Shown here: one piece after another, positions 1 through 9,011 of the stretch
Position numbering within the stretch: the stretch's first letter is position 1
Layout: each line of letters starts with the position of its first letter
Origin: WHSW01 sp963846565
GTDB lineage: Bacteria > Actinomycetota > Thermoleophilia > Solirubrobacterales > 70-9
DNA length: 64,000 bases
Direction of reading: 5' to 3'
Assembly: GCA_963846565.1 (NCBI GenBank)
Contig: CAWJWL010000005.1
Coordinates: 1,116,001-1,180,000, forward strand
Notes under the pieces: generated by a model
The model's database searches: none
Told to the model about the DNA's origin: nothing
The model's input: the letters and a program-made list of their open reading frames with translations, nothing else
Program-made: the position numbers and the translations under genes

Positions 1-2
1 GC

Positions 3-1031
3 GACCGGGCCTGGGTCGGCCCGCACATCGGCGACTTGAAGAACTGGGAGACGCTCCAGTCGTTTCGGACCGGGATCCATCACCTCTGTGAGCTGTTCGC
101 GGTGACGCCGCAGATCGTCGCCCACGACCTCCACCCGGACTACCTCTCGAGCCGGCACGCGGTCTCGCTGGCGGAACTCGAGCCGGTCGCGGTTCAGCAC
201 CACCATGCCCACCTCGGCGCCTGCCTCGCCGAGCACGGGCTGGGGATCGGAGAGCGGGCGGTCGGGGCCATCTTCGACGGCACGGGCCTCGGCACCGACG
301 GGACCGTCTGGGGTGGCGAGATCCTCGTCGGCGACCTGGTGGGCTTCGAGCGCCGCGGCTTCCTGCTCCCGGTGCCGATGCCCGGTGGCGAGGCGGCGAT
401 CCGGGAGCCCTGGCGGATGGCGTGCGCCTGGCTCGCCGCGGCACGCGGGACTGAGGATCCGGCGATCCCGGCAACCCTCCATGCCGAGGTCACCGAGGAG
501 GACTGGGCTTCGGTGTCGCGGCTCGCGGCGAGCGCGGTCAACTCACCGCTGACGAGCAGCGCCGGACGCCTCTTCGATGCCGCCGCCGCGCTTGCGGGCG
601 TCCGGGCGCGCGTCTTCCACGAGGGTCAGGCAGCGGCCGAGCTCGAGGGGCTCACCGATCCCGCCGAGCACTCCGCGTACCCGATGCCGCGTCTCGACGG
701 TGAGCAGGCGACCCTGGATGCCCGCCCGACGATCGCGGCGCTCACGGCTGATGCCGACGCGGGAGTGCCGGTGGCGACGATCGGAGCCCGCTTTCACAAC
801 GCGCTCGCCGAGGCGACCGCGAGCGCCTGCGCGAATGAGGCCGAGGCCCAGGGCGTCTCCCTCGTCATCCTCTCCGGAGGCGTGTTCCAGAACCGTTTGC
901 TGCTCGAGCGCACAGCGTCGTCCCTTCGCGAACGGGGCCTCCGGGTGCTGATCCCCCGCCGGCTGCCGCCGAACGACGGCGGGATCGCCTACGGCCAGGC
1001 GGCCATTGCGGCCGCGAGGAGCGTCGCATGA
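3..1031 (+). CDS. hypF: Carbamoyltransferase HypF, C-terminal part (5' end outside window)
   Basis: HypF makes the cyano ligands of [NiFe]-hydrogenase by transferring a carbamoyl group to HypE. The frame is already open at the window edge, reading DRAWVGPHIGDL, which matches the start of the HypF Kae1-like domain, so the N-terminal acylphosphatase, zinc-finger and YrdC domains lie outside. Visible family signatures are VQHHHAHLGACLAEHG (metal/nucleotide-binding His cluster), FDGTGLGTDGTVWGGE and the terminal GGVFQNRLLLE and PPNDGGIAYGQ. The stop overlaps the next start as ATGA, so the nickel permease is translationally coupled. That pairing fits hydrogenase maturation. The TTG at 36 is not the true start. 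Confidence 0.93.
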   Translation, partial: DRAWVGPHIGDLKNWETLQSFRTGIHHLCELFAVTPQIVAHDLHPDYLSSRHAVSLAELEPVAVQHHHAHLGACLAEHGLGIGERAVGAIFDGTGLGTDGTVWGGEILVGDLVGFERRGFLLPVPMPGGEAAIREPWRMACAWLAAARGTEDPAIPATLHAEVTEEDWASVSRLAASAVNSPLTSSAGRLFDAAAALAGVRARVFHEGQAAAELEGLTDPAEHSAYPMPRLDGEQATLDARPTIAALTADADAGVPVATIGARFHNALAEATASACANEAEAQGVSLVILSGGVFQNRLLLERTASSLRERGLRVLIPRRLPPNDGGIAYGQAAIAAARSVA

Positions 1032-1786
1032 GCTTCGAGGTCCTGTTCCAGCCCTTCGAGGAGCTCGATGCCTGGATCACCGGCCTCTTCGAGGGCGCTC
1101 CGCTGCTGGTCGCGCTCGGGCTCGCCTTCGTCCTCGGCCTCCGCCACGCGTCCGACCCCGACCACCTCGTCGCGGTCACCTCACTCGTCGCCGCCGACGG
1201 CGGCGACACCCGGGGCGCGGTCCGCCTCGGCGCCTACTGGGGCCTCGGCCACGCCGTCACGCTGATCGCGATCGGGATCCCGCTGATCCTCTTCAAGTCA
1301 GAGCTCCCGGCGTGGCTCGAGAGCGGCGCGGAGACCGCCGTCGGGATCGTGATCCTGTTGCTCGCGCTGCGCGTGAGCTGGAAATGGCTGCGCGGCGACT
1401 ACCGCGTCGGCAGCCACCGCCACGGCGAGGCATCCGACGTCCCCACCGATGAGCGCCACTGGCATCTGCGGCGCGAGGGGCCGGACCACCGCCACGTCCA
1501 CGTCCGCAGCCCGCAGCAGGCATTCGGCATCGGCCTCCTGCACGGGCTCGCGGGGACCGGAGCCGTCGTCTTGGTCCTGATCGCCGCCTTGCCGACTCAG
1601 CTTGCCGCCGCCGCGGCGATGGCCGTGTTCGCGCCGATGTCCATCGTCTCCATGGCCGGCCTGACCGGGTGCTTCGCCTGGGTCCTGACGCGGCCGATCG
1701 TCGAGCCTGTCTACCGCACGGTGCTGATCCCGGCGCTGGCCCTGTTCGGGCTGATGTTCGGCCTCTGGTACGCGGGGATCGTCTGA
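1028..1786 (+). CDS. Nickel/cobalt permease, NiCoT/HoxN-like
   Basis: A 252-residue membrane protein with about six hydrophobic segments. Residues 37-47 carry GLRHASDPDHL, which fits the HX4DH signature of nickel/cobalt permeases in helix II. A His-rich hydrophilic loop (about residues 128-160, with HRHGE, HWH and HRHVH) separates the two halves and could bind metal in the cytoplasm. It overlaps hypF by 4 bases (ATGA) and the next gene by one base (TGATG). Supplying nickel for a hydrogenase is the natural reading of this context. Ni versus Co specificity cannot be read from sequence. Confidence 0.85.
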   Translation: MSFEVLFQPFEELDAWITGLFEGAPLLVALGLAFVLGLRHASDPDHLVAVTSLVAADGGDTRGAVRLGAYWGLGHAVTLIAIGIPLILFKSELPAWLESGAETAVGIVILLLALRVSWKWLRGDYRVGSHRHGEASDVPTDERHWHLRREGPDHRHVHVRSPQQAFGIGLLHGLAGTGAVVLVLIAALPTQLAAAAAMAVFAPMSIVSMAGLTGCFAWVLTRPIVEPVYRTVLIPALALFGLMFGLWYAGIV

Positions 1787-2067
1787 TGGGGGCTCTGCTC
1801 GAGCACGAGATCTCGGCGCCCGGGGGCACGAAGACCTTCGGCGAGCTCACCCTCAACGAGGTCGGCGAGCGCGCGCAGACCCTGCGCGGGGCGACCGGCC
1901 TCGGGCACGGCAACCGGGTCGGGCCGGTGGCGATGGCCTGGGGTCAGCTCGCGAAGCTGATGGAGGAGGAGGGGGCGGCGACCGTCGCCGACCTCGGCGA
2001 GGATGCCGTCGCGCCGCACGCCGAGAAGCTCTGGATCGTGCCCCCGGGCGGCAGCCTGCTGCCCTGA
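1786..2067 (+). CDS. Small conserved-looking protein of a hydrogenase-maturation operon, function unknown
   Basis: A 93-residue soluble protein that starts at the ATG of a TGATG overlap with the nickel permease stop, so it is very likely cotranscribed and coupled. It has no signal peptide, membrane segment or Cys motif. The C-terminal half (MEEEGAATVADLGEDAVAPH, then a WIV segment) looks like a compact alpha/beta fold. I do not recognise the family. Position directly after hypF and a nickel permease suggests a role in hydrogenase assembly or nickel handling, by context only. Confidence 0.6.
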   Translation: MGALLEHEISAPGGTKTFGELTLNEVGERAQTLRGATGLGHGNRVGPVAMAWGQLAKLMEEEGAATVADLGEDAVAPHAEKLWIVPPGGSLLP

Positions 2068-2098
2068 GGTTTGGCGTCTCTCGCGCGCGGCTCAGATC

Positions 2099-2141
2099 GA
2101 GTGGGCAGTCAGTCCCGATATAGGGAACAAAGTGCCCGCTC
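2099..2141. terminator. Stem-loop between convergent genes
   Basis: GAGTGGGCA (2099-2107) pairs with TGCCCGCTC (2133-2141) with one wobble, and an inner TCCC/GGGA (2113-2116/2123-2126) extends it as a second stem. It lies in the 87-base gap between the stop of the small gene and the stop of the convergent GMC oxidoreductase. There is no U-tract, so this is a probable bidirectional stem-loop terminator of the type common in high-GC actinomycetes. Confidence 0.5.
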
Positions 2142-2154
2142 GAGTCGGTGGCCG

Positions 2155-3804
2155 CTAGGTCGTCGGGGTCTCCGCCCCGCGCGCGGCCGCGGGAAGGTCG
2201 GGCGGCTTCTCGCCGTCCGCGGGCGGGATGAACGTCATCGCTCGCTCCGCGAGGGCGGTGATCGTCAGCGACGGGTTCACGCCCGGGTTCGCGGGCACCG
2301 CGGAGCCGTCGGTGATCAGCAGGTTCTGGTAGCCGAAGACGCGGTTATGGGGGTCGATGACGCCATCCTCCGCGCTGCCCGCGATCACGGCGCCGCCGAG
2401 GATGTGCGCGGTCGTCGGGATGTTGAGCGCCGACTCCGTCAGGGCGCTCTGCGCGGTGCCGCCCAGCTTCTGCGCGAACCAGTTCGCCGCTGCCTCGGCG
2501 GCCGGTAGGAACGTCGGGTTGGGGCGCTCCGGGTCCTGCTCGGTCTGGAGGCGTACGCCGCGGCCGAAGATACGGCGCTTGGGCACCAGTCGCATCGCGG
2601 TGTCCGTCGCCTGCATCACCAGCAGGATGATCGTCCGGCGTGACCAGCCGAACGGCCACCAGAAGAGCTTCAGCGTCTTCAGCGGATGGCGGAGCATCGC
2701 GCCGATCCACTTGAGCGGGCGGGTGACGCGCGAACCGTCGCCGGTCATCACCGTGAACAGGCGGCTCATCGCATCGCCGCCCCGGCCGTAGCTCACCACC
2801 TCGATGTGGGTGTCGGGATCCGGGTAGATGCTCGATGTGATCGCCACCGTCTCGGTGTAGTCGGTCGCGTCGGTCGGCGCCGTCACCGCCTGGATCGACT
2901 CGCTGTTGGTACGAACCAGGTAGCCGAGGCGGTCCGAGATCCGCGGCAGGGCGCCGGTGTGCTTGCAGTCGGCGAGGAGCTTGTTGGTGCCCAGGGCGCC
3001 GGCGGCGAGGATCACCCCCCGCGCTCGTAGAGTCCGGCGGCGCTTGCGGAACCAGGCGCCGGGATGCTCGGTGTGGACCTCGTAGCCCTCCGATCCGTCG
3101 GGGGCGCCGGCCGGGCGGACCTCGGTCACCTGCCGCTCCGGGATCACCTCGACGCCGAGCTTCTCGGCGAACCAGAGGTAGTTCTTGACCAGCGTGTTCT
3201 TCGCCCCGTAGCGACAGCCGATCATGCACGCGGCGCAGCGCACGCAGCCGGTCCGCTCCGGCCCCTCGCCGCCGAAATACGGGTCCTCGACCTGCTCGCC
3301 GGCGGGGCCGAAGAAGATCCCGACTCGCGTCTGCTTGTAGGTCTCGCCGACGCCGATCTCCTCTCCGTATGCCTGAAGCAGCTTGTCGGCGGGTGTCTGA
3401 CCCTCGTACTCGGCGACGCCGAGCATGCGCTCGGCGGTGTCGTAGTGGGGCCCGAGCTCGGGCTTCCACTCGGCGAGCCCGTCCCACTGGCGGTCGCCGA
3501 AGAACGCGTCGCGGGCGCGATAGAGCGTGTTCGCGTAGCCGAGGCTGCCACCGCCGACCCCGTTCCCGGAGACGATGAACACATCCTTGAAGCAGGTCAT
3601 GCGGAAGATCCCACGCAAGCCCAGCTTCGGCATCCAGAAGTAGCGGCGCATGCGCCACGCGGACTCGGCGAACTGATCATCGGCGAAGCGCCTGCCGCAC
3701 TCCAGCACGCCGACCTTGTACCCCTTCTCCGCCAGGCGCAGGGCGGCGACGCTGCCCCCAAACCCCGAGCCGACGATCAGCCAATCGAAATCGGTCTCCG
3801 ACAC
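2155..3804 (-). CDS. FAD-dependent GMC oxidoreductase, cholesterol-oxidase-like
   Basis: A 549-residue flavoprotein. The N-terminus has the Rossmann FAD motif (WLIVGSGFGGSVAALRLAEK) and ends its nucleotide fold with LECGRR. GNGVGGGSLGYANTLYRA is the GMC signature near residue 90, and the C-terminal GMC domain carries HILGGA and DGSAVPANPGVNPSLTITALAERA. A Cys-rich insert (GCVRCAACMIGC) around residue 190 is typical of the ChoD-like branch. I chose the GTG at 3804 because the FAD motif begins nine codons later; the longer frame upstream is low-complexity Arg/Ser. Likely oxidises a sterol or other hydrophobic alcohol; the substrate is not determinable here. Confidence 0.85.
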   Translation of the reverse strand: MSETDFDWLIVGSGFGGSVAALRLAEKGYKVGVLECGRRFADDQFAESAWRMRRYFWMPKLGLRGIFRMTCFKDVFIVSGNGVGGGSLGYANTLYRARDAFFGDRQWDGLAEWKPELGPHYDTAERMLGVAEYEGQTPADKLLQAYGEEIGVGETYKQTRVGIFFGPAGEQVEDPYFGGEGPERTGCVRCAACMIGCRYGAKNTLVKNYLWFAEKLGVEVIPERQVTEVRPAGAPDGSEGYEVHTEHPGAWFRKRRRTLRARGVILAAGALGTNKLLADCKHTGALPRISDRLGYLVRTNSESIQAVTAPTDATDYTETVAITSSIYPDPDTHIEVVSYGRGGDAMSRLFTVMTGDGSRVTRPLKWIGAMLRHPLKTLKLFWWPFGWSRRTIILLVMQATDTAMRLVPKRRIFGRGVRLQTEQDPERPNPTFLPAAEAAANWFAQKLGGTAQSALTESALNIPTTAHILGGAVIAGSAEDGVIDPHNRVFGYQNLLITDGSAVPANPGVNPSLTITALAERAMTFIPPADGEKPPDLPAAARGAETPTT

Positions 3805-3860
3805 CGCGGCGAAGCTTAGACTCCAAGTGGCTGTCGACCGAAGAGAGGAGCTCCGCCGGG

Positions 3861-4151
3861 GTGAAGAGACTTGTCCTCGTCCTGCTCGTAAGCGCCGCCG
3901 CGACCACGAATACCGCTCCTCCGGCCGACGCCGGCCACGTCGGGACGAAGAAGTGCGCCGTGATCTCACGCGGCGCAGCCGACTACCGCGTTCGCGCCGT
4001 CGCGATGAAGTGCGACCCGGCCGAGCGCGGGGCGAAGCGGTTCCTGCGATCGGGTAGGCCGCTCGCCGGGTTCACCTGCTCGGAGGCCCAGGGGGCGACC
4101 CCGTTCTTGTGCAAGCGCGATCAGCAGGCCTACTGGGTCGTCCTCCTGTGA
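3861..4151 (+). CDS. Small secreted Cys-containing protein, unknown function
   Basis: A 96-residue protein starting at GTG, preceded by a GAGGAG ribosome site. It has a short signal peptide (MKRLVLVLLVSAA, cleavage near ADAGH). The mature part has four Cys residues (KKC, MKC, FTC, FLC), suggesting two disulfides. The stop overlaps the start of the following cupredoxin as GTGA, so both are made together in the cell envelope. I do not recognise the family. Confidence 0.65.
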   Translation: MKRLVLVLLVSAAATTNTAPPADAGHVGTKKCAVISRGAADYRVRAVAMKCDPAERGAKRFLRSGRPLAGFTCSEAQGATPFLCKRDQQAYWVVLL

Positions 4152-4825
4152 GGGGCGCGCGCGGGCTCCTCGCAGCGGCCCTCGCGATCGGCCTCGCGTC
4201 CCCGGCCCTCACCCCGGCGGGCGCCCACCCCGGCCACGGCGGCTCGCCGGTGACCGTCGACGGCGACAGCTTCGCCTACGCGCCGGCCGCGCTCAAGGTC
4301 GCGATCGGGGACACCGTGATCTGGACCTGGCAGGGGTCCGTCTTTCGCAATCACTCCGTAACCGCCGACCCCGGCCAGGTCGAGGAGTTCGATTCGGACC
4401 CGGCGGGCCCGCCGACCACCGCGACGCATCCACCCGGCGACGGGTTCGTCCACACCTTCAGCCACGAGGGAACGTTCACCTACTTCTGCCGGACCCACCC
4501 CGCGATGCGAGGCTCGGTGGAGGTGATCACGCTGCCCTCGCAGGGTCGCCCGCCGCGGATCCGCGGGCTGCGGATCGAGGGTGCGCTGGCCACCTACCGC
4601 CTCTCGCGGAGCGCCGCCGTGGTCGCGCGAATCGCCCGTCCCCCCTCGGCGGGCGGCCGCGTGGTGGAGTCGCTCTCGAAGCGGGGTCGACCGGGGAAGA
4701 ACACGTTGCGGATCCCGCGCGCCGACCTTGCGCCGGGGCGCTACGAACTCCGCCTGATCGCCTACGACTCGGCCGATCGACCGTCGAATGAGGTGAGCGC
4801 GCGATTCCGCGTCGAGCGCGGCTGA
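4148..4825 (+). CDS. Exported cupredoxin (plastocyanin-like copper protein)
   Basis: A 225-residue exported protein with a signal peptide to about residue 30, then a plastocyanin/azurin-type fold. Type 1 copper ligands are visible: His in RNHSVT, and Cys, His and Met in FCRTHPAMRGSV. About 110 residues follow with a second beta-rich region (PPRIRGLRIEGALATYRLSR) that looks like a fibronectin/Ig-type add-on. The start is the GTG overlapping the previous stop. Likely an electron carrier or copper-binding envelope protein; partner unknown. Confidence 0.8.
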   Translation: MRGARGLLAAALAIGLASPALTPAGAHPGHGGSPVTVDGDSFAYAPAALKVAIGDTVIWTWQGSVFRNHSVTADPGQVEEFDSDPAGPPTTATHPPGDGFVHTFSHEGTFTYFCRTHPAMRGSVEVITLPSQGRPPRIRGLRIEGALATYRLSRSAAVVARIARPPSAGGRVVESLSKRGRPGKNTLRIPRADLAPGRYELRLIAYDSADRPSNEVSARFRVERG

Positions 4826-4919
4826 GGGGCGGCACACCTGTACCAGGATCGAGGCGATTCGGCTACCCTGGGCCGGCGCCGGGATGGCGCGGTTTCAGAA
4901 CTTCGAGGGAGGGCGGTTG

Positions 4920-6995
4920 ATGGGCACAGGGATGCGCGGTCGGTTGGTGGTGGTCGCGACGGTATTCGCCTTCGCCGGTCTCGCGATACCCGCGGCGGCC
5001 CACCTGGAACGGCCCTCCTACTGGCCCGATCCCGCCCCGGACACCTCGGTCAAGCCCGCCGCCGGCGGCAAGGTGCCAACGGCCCGCACGCTCTCCAGCG
5101 CAGTCAGCGGCAAGGGCCCGGGTGAGGTTCGCGTCGTCTGCGTCGGCAACAACGGCAAGAGGTCGCTGAAGCTCTTGAAGAAGTCGCTTCGCTCCGCCCG
5201 CAAGAAGGGCTGGCAGCTGCGACCGAGCCTGCCGGTGAAGAAGATCTCGAGGCAGCGGATGAAGAAGCTTCTGCGCATCAACAAGGCGCTGGCGAAGCAA
5301 TGCGAGTACCGCGCCGTCCAGCCGGCGGTCACCGATTCGGGCAACAACGACCGCGTCGTGATCATGCCGGGGACCTATCGTGAGCCGAAGTCGCGCCAGG
5401 CGCCGCTCAACGACCCGCGCTGCGCCGAGATGACCCAGGCGGATTCGAGCGGAGCGCTGACCCCGAGCTACGAGTACCAGGTCAAGTGCCCGAACGACCA
5501 GAACCTGATCTACGTCCAGGGCAGGGCACTGGGCGGAGCGGCGCCGGAGCCGCCGTTGCCCGACCGCCACGGGATCCCCGACGAGGGTCCGTGCGTGCGC
5601 TGCAACCTGCAGATCGAGGGCTCCGGCATCCGGCCCGAGGACGTGATCCTCGATGGGGGCAAGGACTACGAGTCGAAGGCGGCCGACGCGAAGCCGGGCG
5701 GCTTCGCAAAGCACGTGATCCTGCGCGCCGACCGCGCGGATGGCTTCGTCGGACGCAACATGCTCATGCGCGGTTCGCTCGAGTTCGGCTTCTACACCGA
5801 GGAGACCGACGGGATCCTGCTCGACCGGGTGAAGTTCTTCTGGGCCGCGGATTACGGCCATCTCAGCTTCACGACCGACCACAACGTGATCCAGAACTGC
5901 GAGGGACTCGGATCGGGCGACGCCGCGGTCTACCCGGGCGCGTCGCCTGAGACGGGTGCCCAGGCCCGGCTCGACTTCTATCCCGACGCACCGCGGATGA
6001 ACACCGTGGTCAGGCGCTGCGACCTCCACGGCAATGTCCTCGCCTACTCGGGATCGATGGGGAACGCAGTCAGGATCACCCAGAACCACATCTACGGCAA
6101 CACGGCCGGGCTCTCGACCGACACCGTCTCCGCCGCGGGACATCCGGGCTATCCCGCCGACGGAGTCGAGATCGACCACAACTACATCTACTCGAACAAC
6201 CTCAACCTCTACAACGAGCCCGAGCCGCAGGTCGAGCCGATCGTCGGCGTGCTCCCCGTTGGCGTCGGGGTCTTCTGGGCGGGCCACAACGACGGCCTCG
6301 TCCACGACAACCACATCTTCGACAACTGGCGCTACGGAACCCAGCTGCTGGCGATCCCAGACGCGGTGCTAGCCGTTGTCGACAATCACCTGCCCGAGGG
6401 CACGGTCAACCCGGGAGTCTCGTGTGCGACCGCTCCTCAGGTCATGACCTCCTGCAACAACCGGTACTTCAACAACAAGATGGGCGTGGCGCCGCCCGGC
6501 TTCAAGGCGCCGAAGGAGGTCCACGACTACGGCAATCACGTTGGCGGGACCTCCGGCGTCCTTCCCAACGGGCTCGACTTCTGGTGGGACGAGTTCGTCG
6601 GCAACACCGACAACTGCTGGTTCGACAACACCGGGCCCGACGGCACGGCCGCCAGTGTCACCGGCCCCGGACCGGGAGTGCCGCCCGACCTCCTGCCGGG
6701 AGCGGGCAGCAGCTGCGGAGCGTCGATGGGCGCGGGCGACGCCGCGAAGGAGTTCAACCTCCTCGCCTGCTTCACGGCCCGCGGCGGCGCCGGAACCGAG
6801 GACGCCTGCGACTGGTTCACGCTGCCGCCGAAGCCCGGCGGCGCCGCGCAGCGCGGATACGAGCGCGACGCCAAGGCGCAGGCAGCTCGCGCGGCCGCCA
6901 GTGACGACGGGCGCGCGCTCGAGCGCTACTTCGCGGACCGTGCGGCGGAGCTCGAGGCCGCGGGTCTGATCGAGCCCGGCGAGCTTGATCGCTGA
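4920..6995 (+). CDS. Secreted right-handed beta-helix protein
   Basis: A 691-residue exported protein. The ATG at 4920 follows GAGGGAGGG and opens a signal peptide (RGRLVVVATVFAFAGLAIPAAA). After a Lys/Arg-rich stretch (about residues 70-130), the core shows repeated short beta-helix turns such as HNVIQNCEG, ITQNHIYGN, IDHNYIYSN and LVHDNHIFDN, the NosD/pectate-lyase-like parallel helix pattern. No catalytic set is recognisable, so it may bind rather than cleave polysaccharide. The C-terminus is Ala/Glu-rich. The next gene overlaps its end by 11 bases. Confidence 0.75.
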   Translation: MGTGMRGRLVVVATVFAFAGLAIPAAAHLERPSYWPDPAPDTSVKPAAGGKVPTARTLSSAVSGKGPGEVRVVCVGNNGKRSLKLLKKSLRSARKKGWQLRPSLPVKKISRQRMKKLLRINKALAKQCEYRAVQPAVTDSGNNDRVVIMPGTYREPKSRQAPLNDPRCAEMTQADSSGALTPSYEYQVKCPNDQNLIYVQGRALGGAAPEPPLPDRHGIPDEGPCVRCNLQIEGSGIRPEDVILDGGKDYESKAADAKPGGFAKHVILRADRADGFVGRNMLMRGSLEFGFYTEETDGILLDRVKFFWAADYGHLSFTTDHNVIQNCEGLGSGDAAVYPGASPETGAQARLDFYPDAPRMNTVVRRCDLHGNVLAYSGSMGNAVRITQNHIYGNTAGLSTDTVSAAGHPGYPADGVEIDHNYIYSNNLNLYNEPEPQVEPIVGVLPVGVGVFWAGHNDGLVHDNHIFDNWRYGTQLLAIPDAVLAVVDNHLPEGTVNPGVSCATAPQVMTSCNNRYFNNKMGVAPPGFKAPKEVHDYGNHVGGTSGVLPNGLDFWWDEFVGNTDNCWFDNTGPDGTAASVTGPGPGVPPDLLPGAGSSCGASMGAGDAAKEFNLLACFTARGGAGTEDACDWFTLPPKPGGAAQRGYERDAKAQAARAAASDDGRALERYFADRAAELEAAGLIEPGELDR

Positions 6996-7359
6996 GCGCC
7001 GCCGCCTGGCCGCGCTCGCGAGTGTCGCGGTGTTGGCCCTCGCCGGCTGCGGCGCAGATGACGAGGCTGGTGAGGAGGCCGAACCGGTGGGGGTCGGACA
7101 GGTTCAGGTCGGCTCGGTCGCGCCGCTCGCGCAGTGCCGGGACTGGAACGCCGGAACCGAGGAGAAGCGGTTGGCGACGGTCGACGACATCCGCGAGCAG
7201 ATCAACCTCGAAGACGGCCCGGTGAGAACGCCCGCGCTCACGGACGAGGAGGCGATCGAGGTCTTCGACAACTCCTGCGAGCCGCCGCAGGCCGCCACGA
7301 TCAGGCTCTACACGCTCTACGCGCGTGCGGCAGGATTTCAGTCGCTGCTCGACCACTGA
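6985..7359 (+). CDS. Small lipoprotein, unknown function
   Basis: A 124-residue protein starting at TTG inside the end of the beta-helix gene. ASVAVLALAGCGADDEA is a lipoprotein signal with lipobox LAGC (lipidated Cys near residue 22), followed by an acidic linker. The mature domain has two further Cys (QCRDW, NSCEPP) and is alpha-helical in appearance. The overlap suggests cotranscription with the beta-helix protein. Function unknown. Confidence 0.65.
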   Translation: MIAERRRLAALASVAVLALAGCGADDEAGEEAEPVGVGQVQVGSVAPLAQCRDWNAGTEEKRLATVDDIREQINLEDGPVRTPALTDEEAIEVFDNSCEPPQAATIRLYTLYARAAGFQSLLDH

Positions 7360-7416
7360 GCGCCGCTCGTGGCCGGTCTCAGCCACGCTTAACAACAACT
7401 CAACGAAGGATCCCGG

Positions 7417-7441
7417 GAAACCGCTCGGTAATGCGGGTTTC
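7417..7441. promoter_or_regulatory. Operator-like inverted repeat upstream of the mce promoter
   Basis: GAAACC (7417-7422) and GGTTTC (7436-7441) are perfect inverted half-sites 13 bases apart, about 15 bases upstream of the -35 box at 7457. The position suits a regulator of the mce operon, but no regulator gene is adjacent. Confidence 0.35.
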
Positions 7442-7456
7442 AGCGACGGTTGCCCT

Positions 7457-7486
7457 TTGACACGCCTCCGACCTGATCGGTAGGTT
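7457..7486 (+). promoter_or_regulatory. Predicted sigma-70-type promoter of the mce operon
   Basis: TTGACA (7457-7462) is a perfect -35 hexamer and TAGGTT (7481-7486) fits the actinobacterial TANNNT -10 box, with an 18-base spacer. It lies in the 182-base gap before the first mce gene, leaving a leader of about 50 bases. It is the clearest promoter I see in the window. Confidence 0.55.
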
Positions 7487-7541
7487 TGCCCGGCGCGGGC
7501 CGTGGCCTGCGGCGGTTAGGGATGCACAGGACGAAAGAGAA

Positions 7542-9011
7542 TTGAGCAACTCGTCAGTTATCGGCCGCGTCGCGGCCCTGATCGCGCTTGCCATCGCCGT
7601 GGTCGTCTTGGTGATGCTGTTCACCGGCGGCGAGGACGGCTACGAGGTCGATGCGACCTTCGAGAACGCGAGCCAGCTGGTCAAGGGCAACGAGGTCGTC
7701 ATCGGCGGCGCCCCCGCCGGGACGGTCAAGACGATCGAGCTCGGCGACGACAACCAGGCGATCGTCACCCTCTCGATCTCCGAGGACTACGCCCCGCTTC
7801 ACCGCGGCACCGTCGCCACCGTGCGCTCGCCCTCGCTCTCCCAGGTCGCCGGGCGCCAGGTCCAGCTCACCCTCCCGGTCGACTCCGCGGCCGGGGAGGA
7901 GATCCCCGACGGCGGCGTCATGAGCCAGTCCGAGACGATCTCCGAAGTCGACCTCGACCAGATCTTCAACACCCTCGACCCGGAGACGGTGAAGGACTTC
8001 AAGCACGTGATCCAGGGCCTCGAGATCTCCTATGAGGGGGTCGGCAAGCAGGCAAACCGCGGCCTTCGCTACCTCAACCCCTTCCTCTCCACCTCACGCA
8101 GGGTCTTCGCCGAGCTCTCCTCCGACCAGGTCGCGCTCGAGAACCTGATCGTCGACACCTCGCGGCTCTCCGGAGCCCTCGCCGCCCGCTCCCCCGACGT
8201 CACCCAGCTGATCGGCAACCTGAACTCGATGATGAACGCGATCGGCGACCGAAAGACCGAGCTCGCCCGCGCGATCTCCCTCTTTCCCGACTTCATGCGC
8301 GAGGCCAACACCACCTTCGTCAACCTGCGTGCCGCCCTCGATGACCTCGATCCCCTCGTCTCCGCCTCAAAGCCGGTCGCCGAGCGCCTGCGGCCCTTCC
8401 TCGCAGAGCTCCGGGTCGCCGCCGCCGATGCGGTGCCGACGATCAAGGACCTCGACGTGATCCTCGCCCACCCCGGCAAGGCCAACGACCTGGTCGAGCT
8501 GATGAAGGTGCAGCCGCCGCTCGCCGACGCAGCCCTCGGCTCCGGCTCCCCCGAGTGCGGCCCCGGGCCCAGGAACCCCGAGGACCTCGAGGTCGCCGCC
8601 GACGACGACTACACCCAGGGCGCCTTCGGCGAGACCGTCTGCTCGCTCGACAACAGCCTCTCGACGCTCGAGTTCTTCCGCGCCTACACCCCGGAGCTGG
8701 TCGGCTGGTTCGACGGCTTCGGCCACTCCGGGTTCATCGACGCGATTGGCGGCATCGGCAGGATCGAGGCGACCTTCAACGCCTTCACCACTTCGCTCCC
8801 GGGCGGCCTCCCCGACATCCTCGGCAGCCCGCTGAGCCCGCTCGAGGTGCTCAACGCGACGACCCGCGATCAGGACCGGCGCTGCCCCGGCGCCAACGAG
8901 CGCCCGCTCCAGGACCTCGGCGACGACTCGGTTCCGTTCACCGACGGCGGCGCGCTCACCGACGGCGTCCCCGGTGACTGCGACCCGGAGGACAAGGTGC
9001 CCGGCCCATGA
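7542..9011 (+). CDS. MCE-family protein, first of six (MceA-position)
   Basis: A 489-residue protein beginning at TTG after AGGACGAAAGAG. One N-terminal membrane helix (about residues 8-28) anchors it, followed by the MCE domain (about 32-110) with ASQLVKGNEVVIGGAPAGTVK. A long helical region then follows, expected to form the periplasmic tunnel of an Mce complex. In mycobacteria six such proteins (A-F) assemble into a hexameric conduit for lipids or sterols. The C-terminal part has an extra Cys-containing domain (PECGPGP, ETVCSLD). The stop overlaps the next start as ATGA. Confidence 0.88.
   Translation: MSNSSVIGRVAALIALAIAVVVLVMLFTGGEDGYEVDATFENASQLVKGNEVVIGGAPAGTVKTIELGDDNQAIVTLSISEDYAPLHRGTVATVRSPSLSQVAGRQVQLTLPVDSAAGEEIPDGGVMSQSETISEVDLDQIFNTLDPETVKDFKHVIQGLEISYEGVGKQANRGLRYLNPFLSTSRRVFAELSSDQVALENLIVDTSRLSGALAARSPDVTQLIGNLNSMMNAIGDRKTELARAISLFPDFMREANTTFVNLRAALDDLDPLVSASKPVAERLRPFLAELRVAAADAVPTIKDLDVILAHPGKANDLVELMKVQPPLADAALGSGSPECGPGPRNPEDLEVAADDDYTQGAFGETVCSLDNSLSTLEFFRAYTPELVGWFDGFGHSGFIDAIGGIGRIEATFNAFTTSLPGGLPDILGSPLSPLEVLNATTRDQDRRCPGANERPLQDLGDDSVPFTDGGALTDGVPGDCDPEDKVPGP

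Noticed and set aside
2161..2235. GC-rich end of the GMC oxidoreductase with PPADGEKPPDLPA, superficially like the repeat peptide.
   Set aside because: No paired arms, different codons and no GCGAAGC core.
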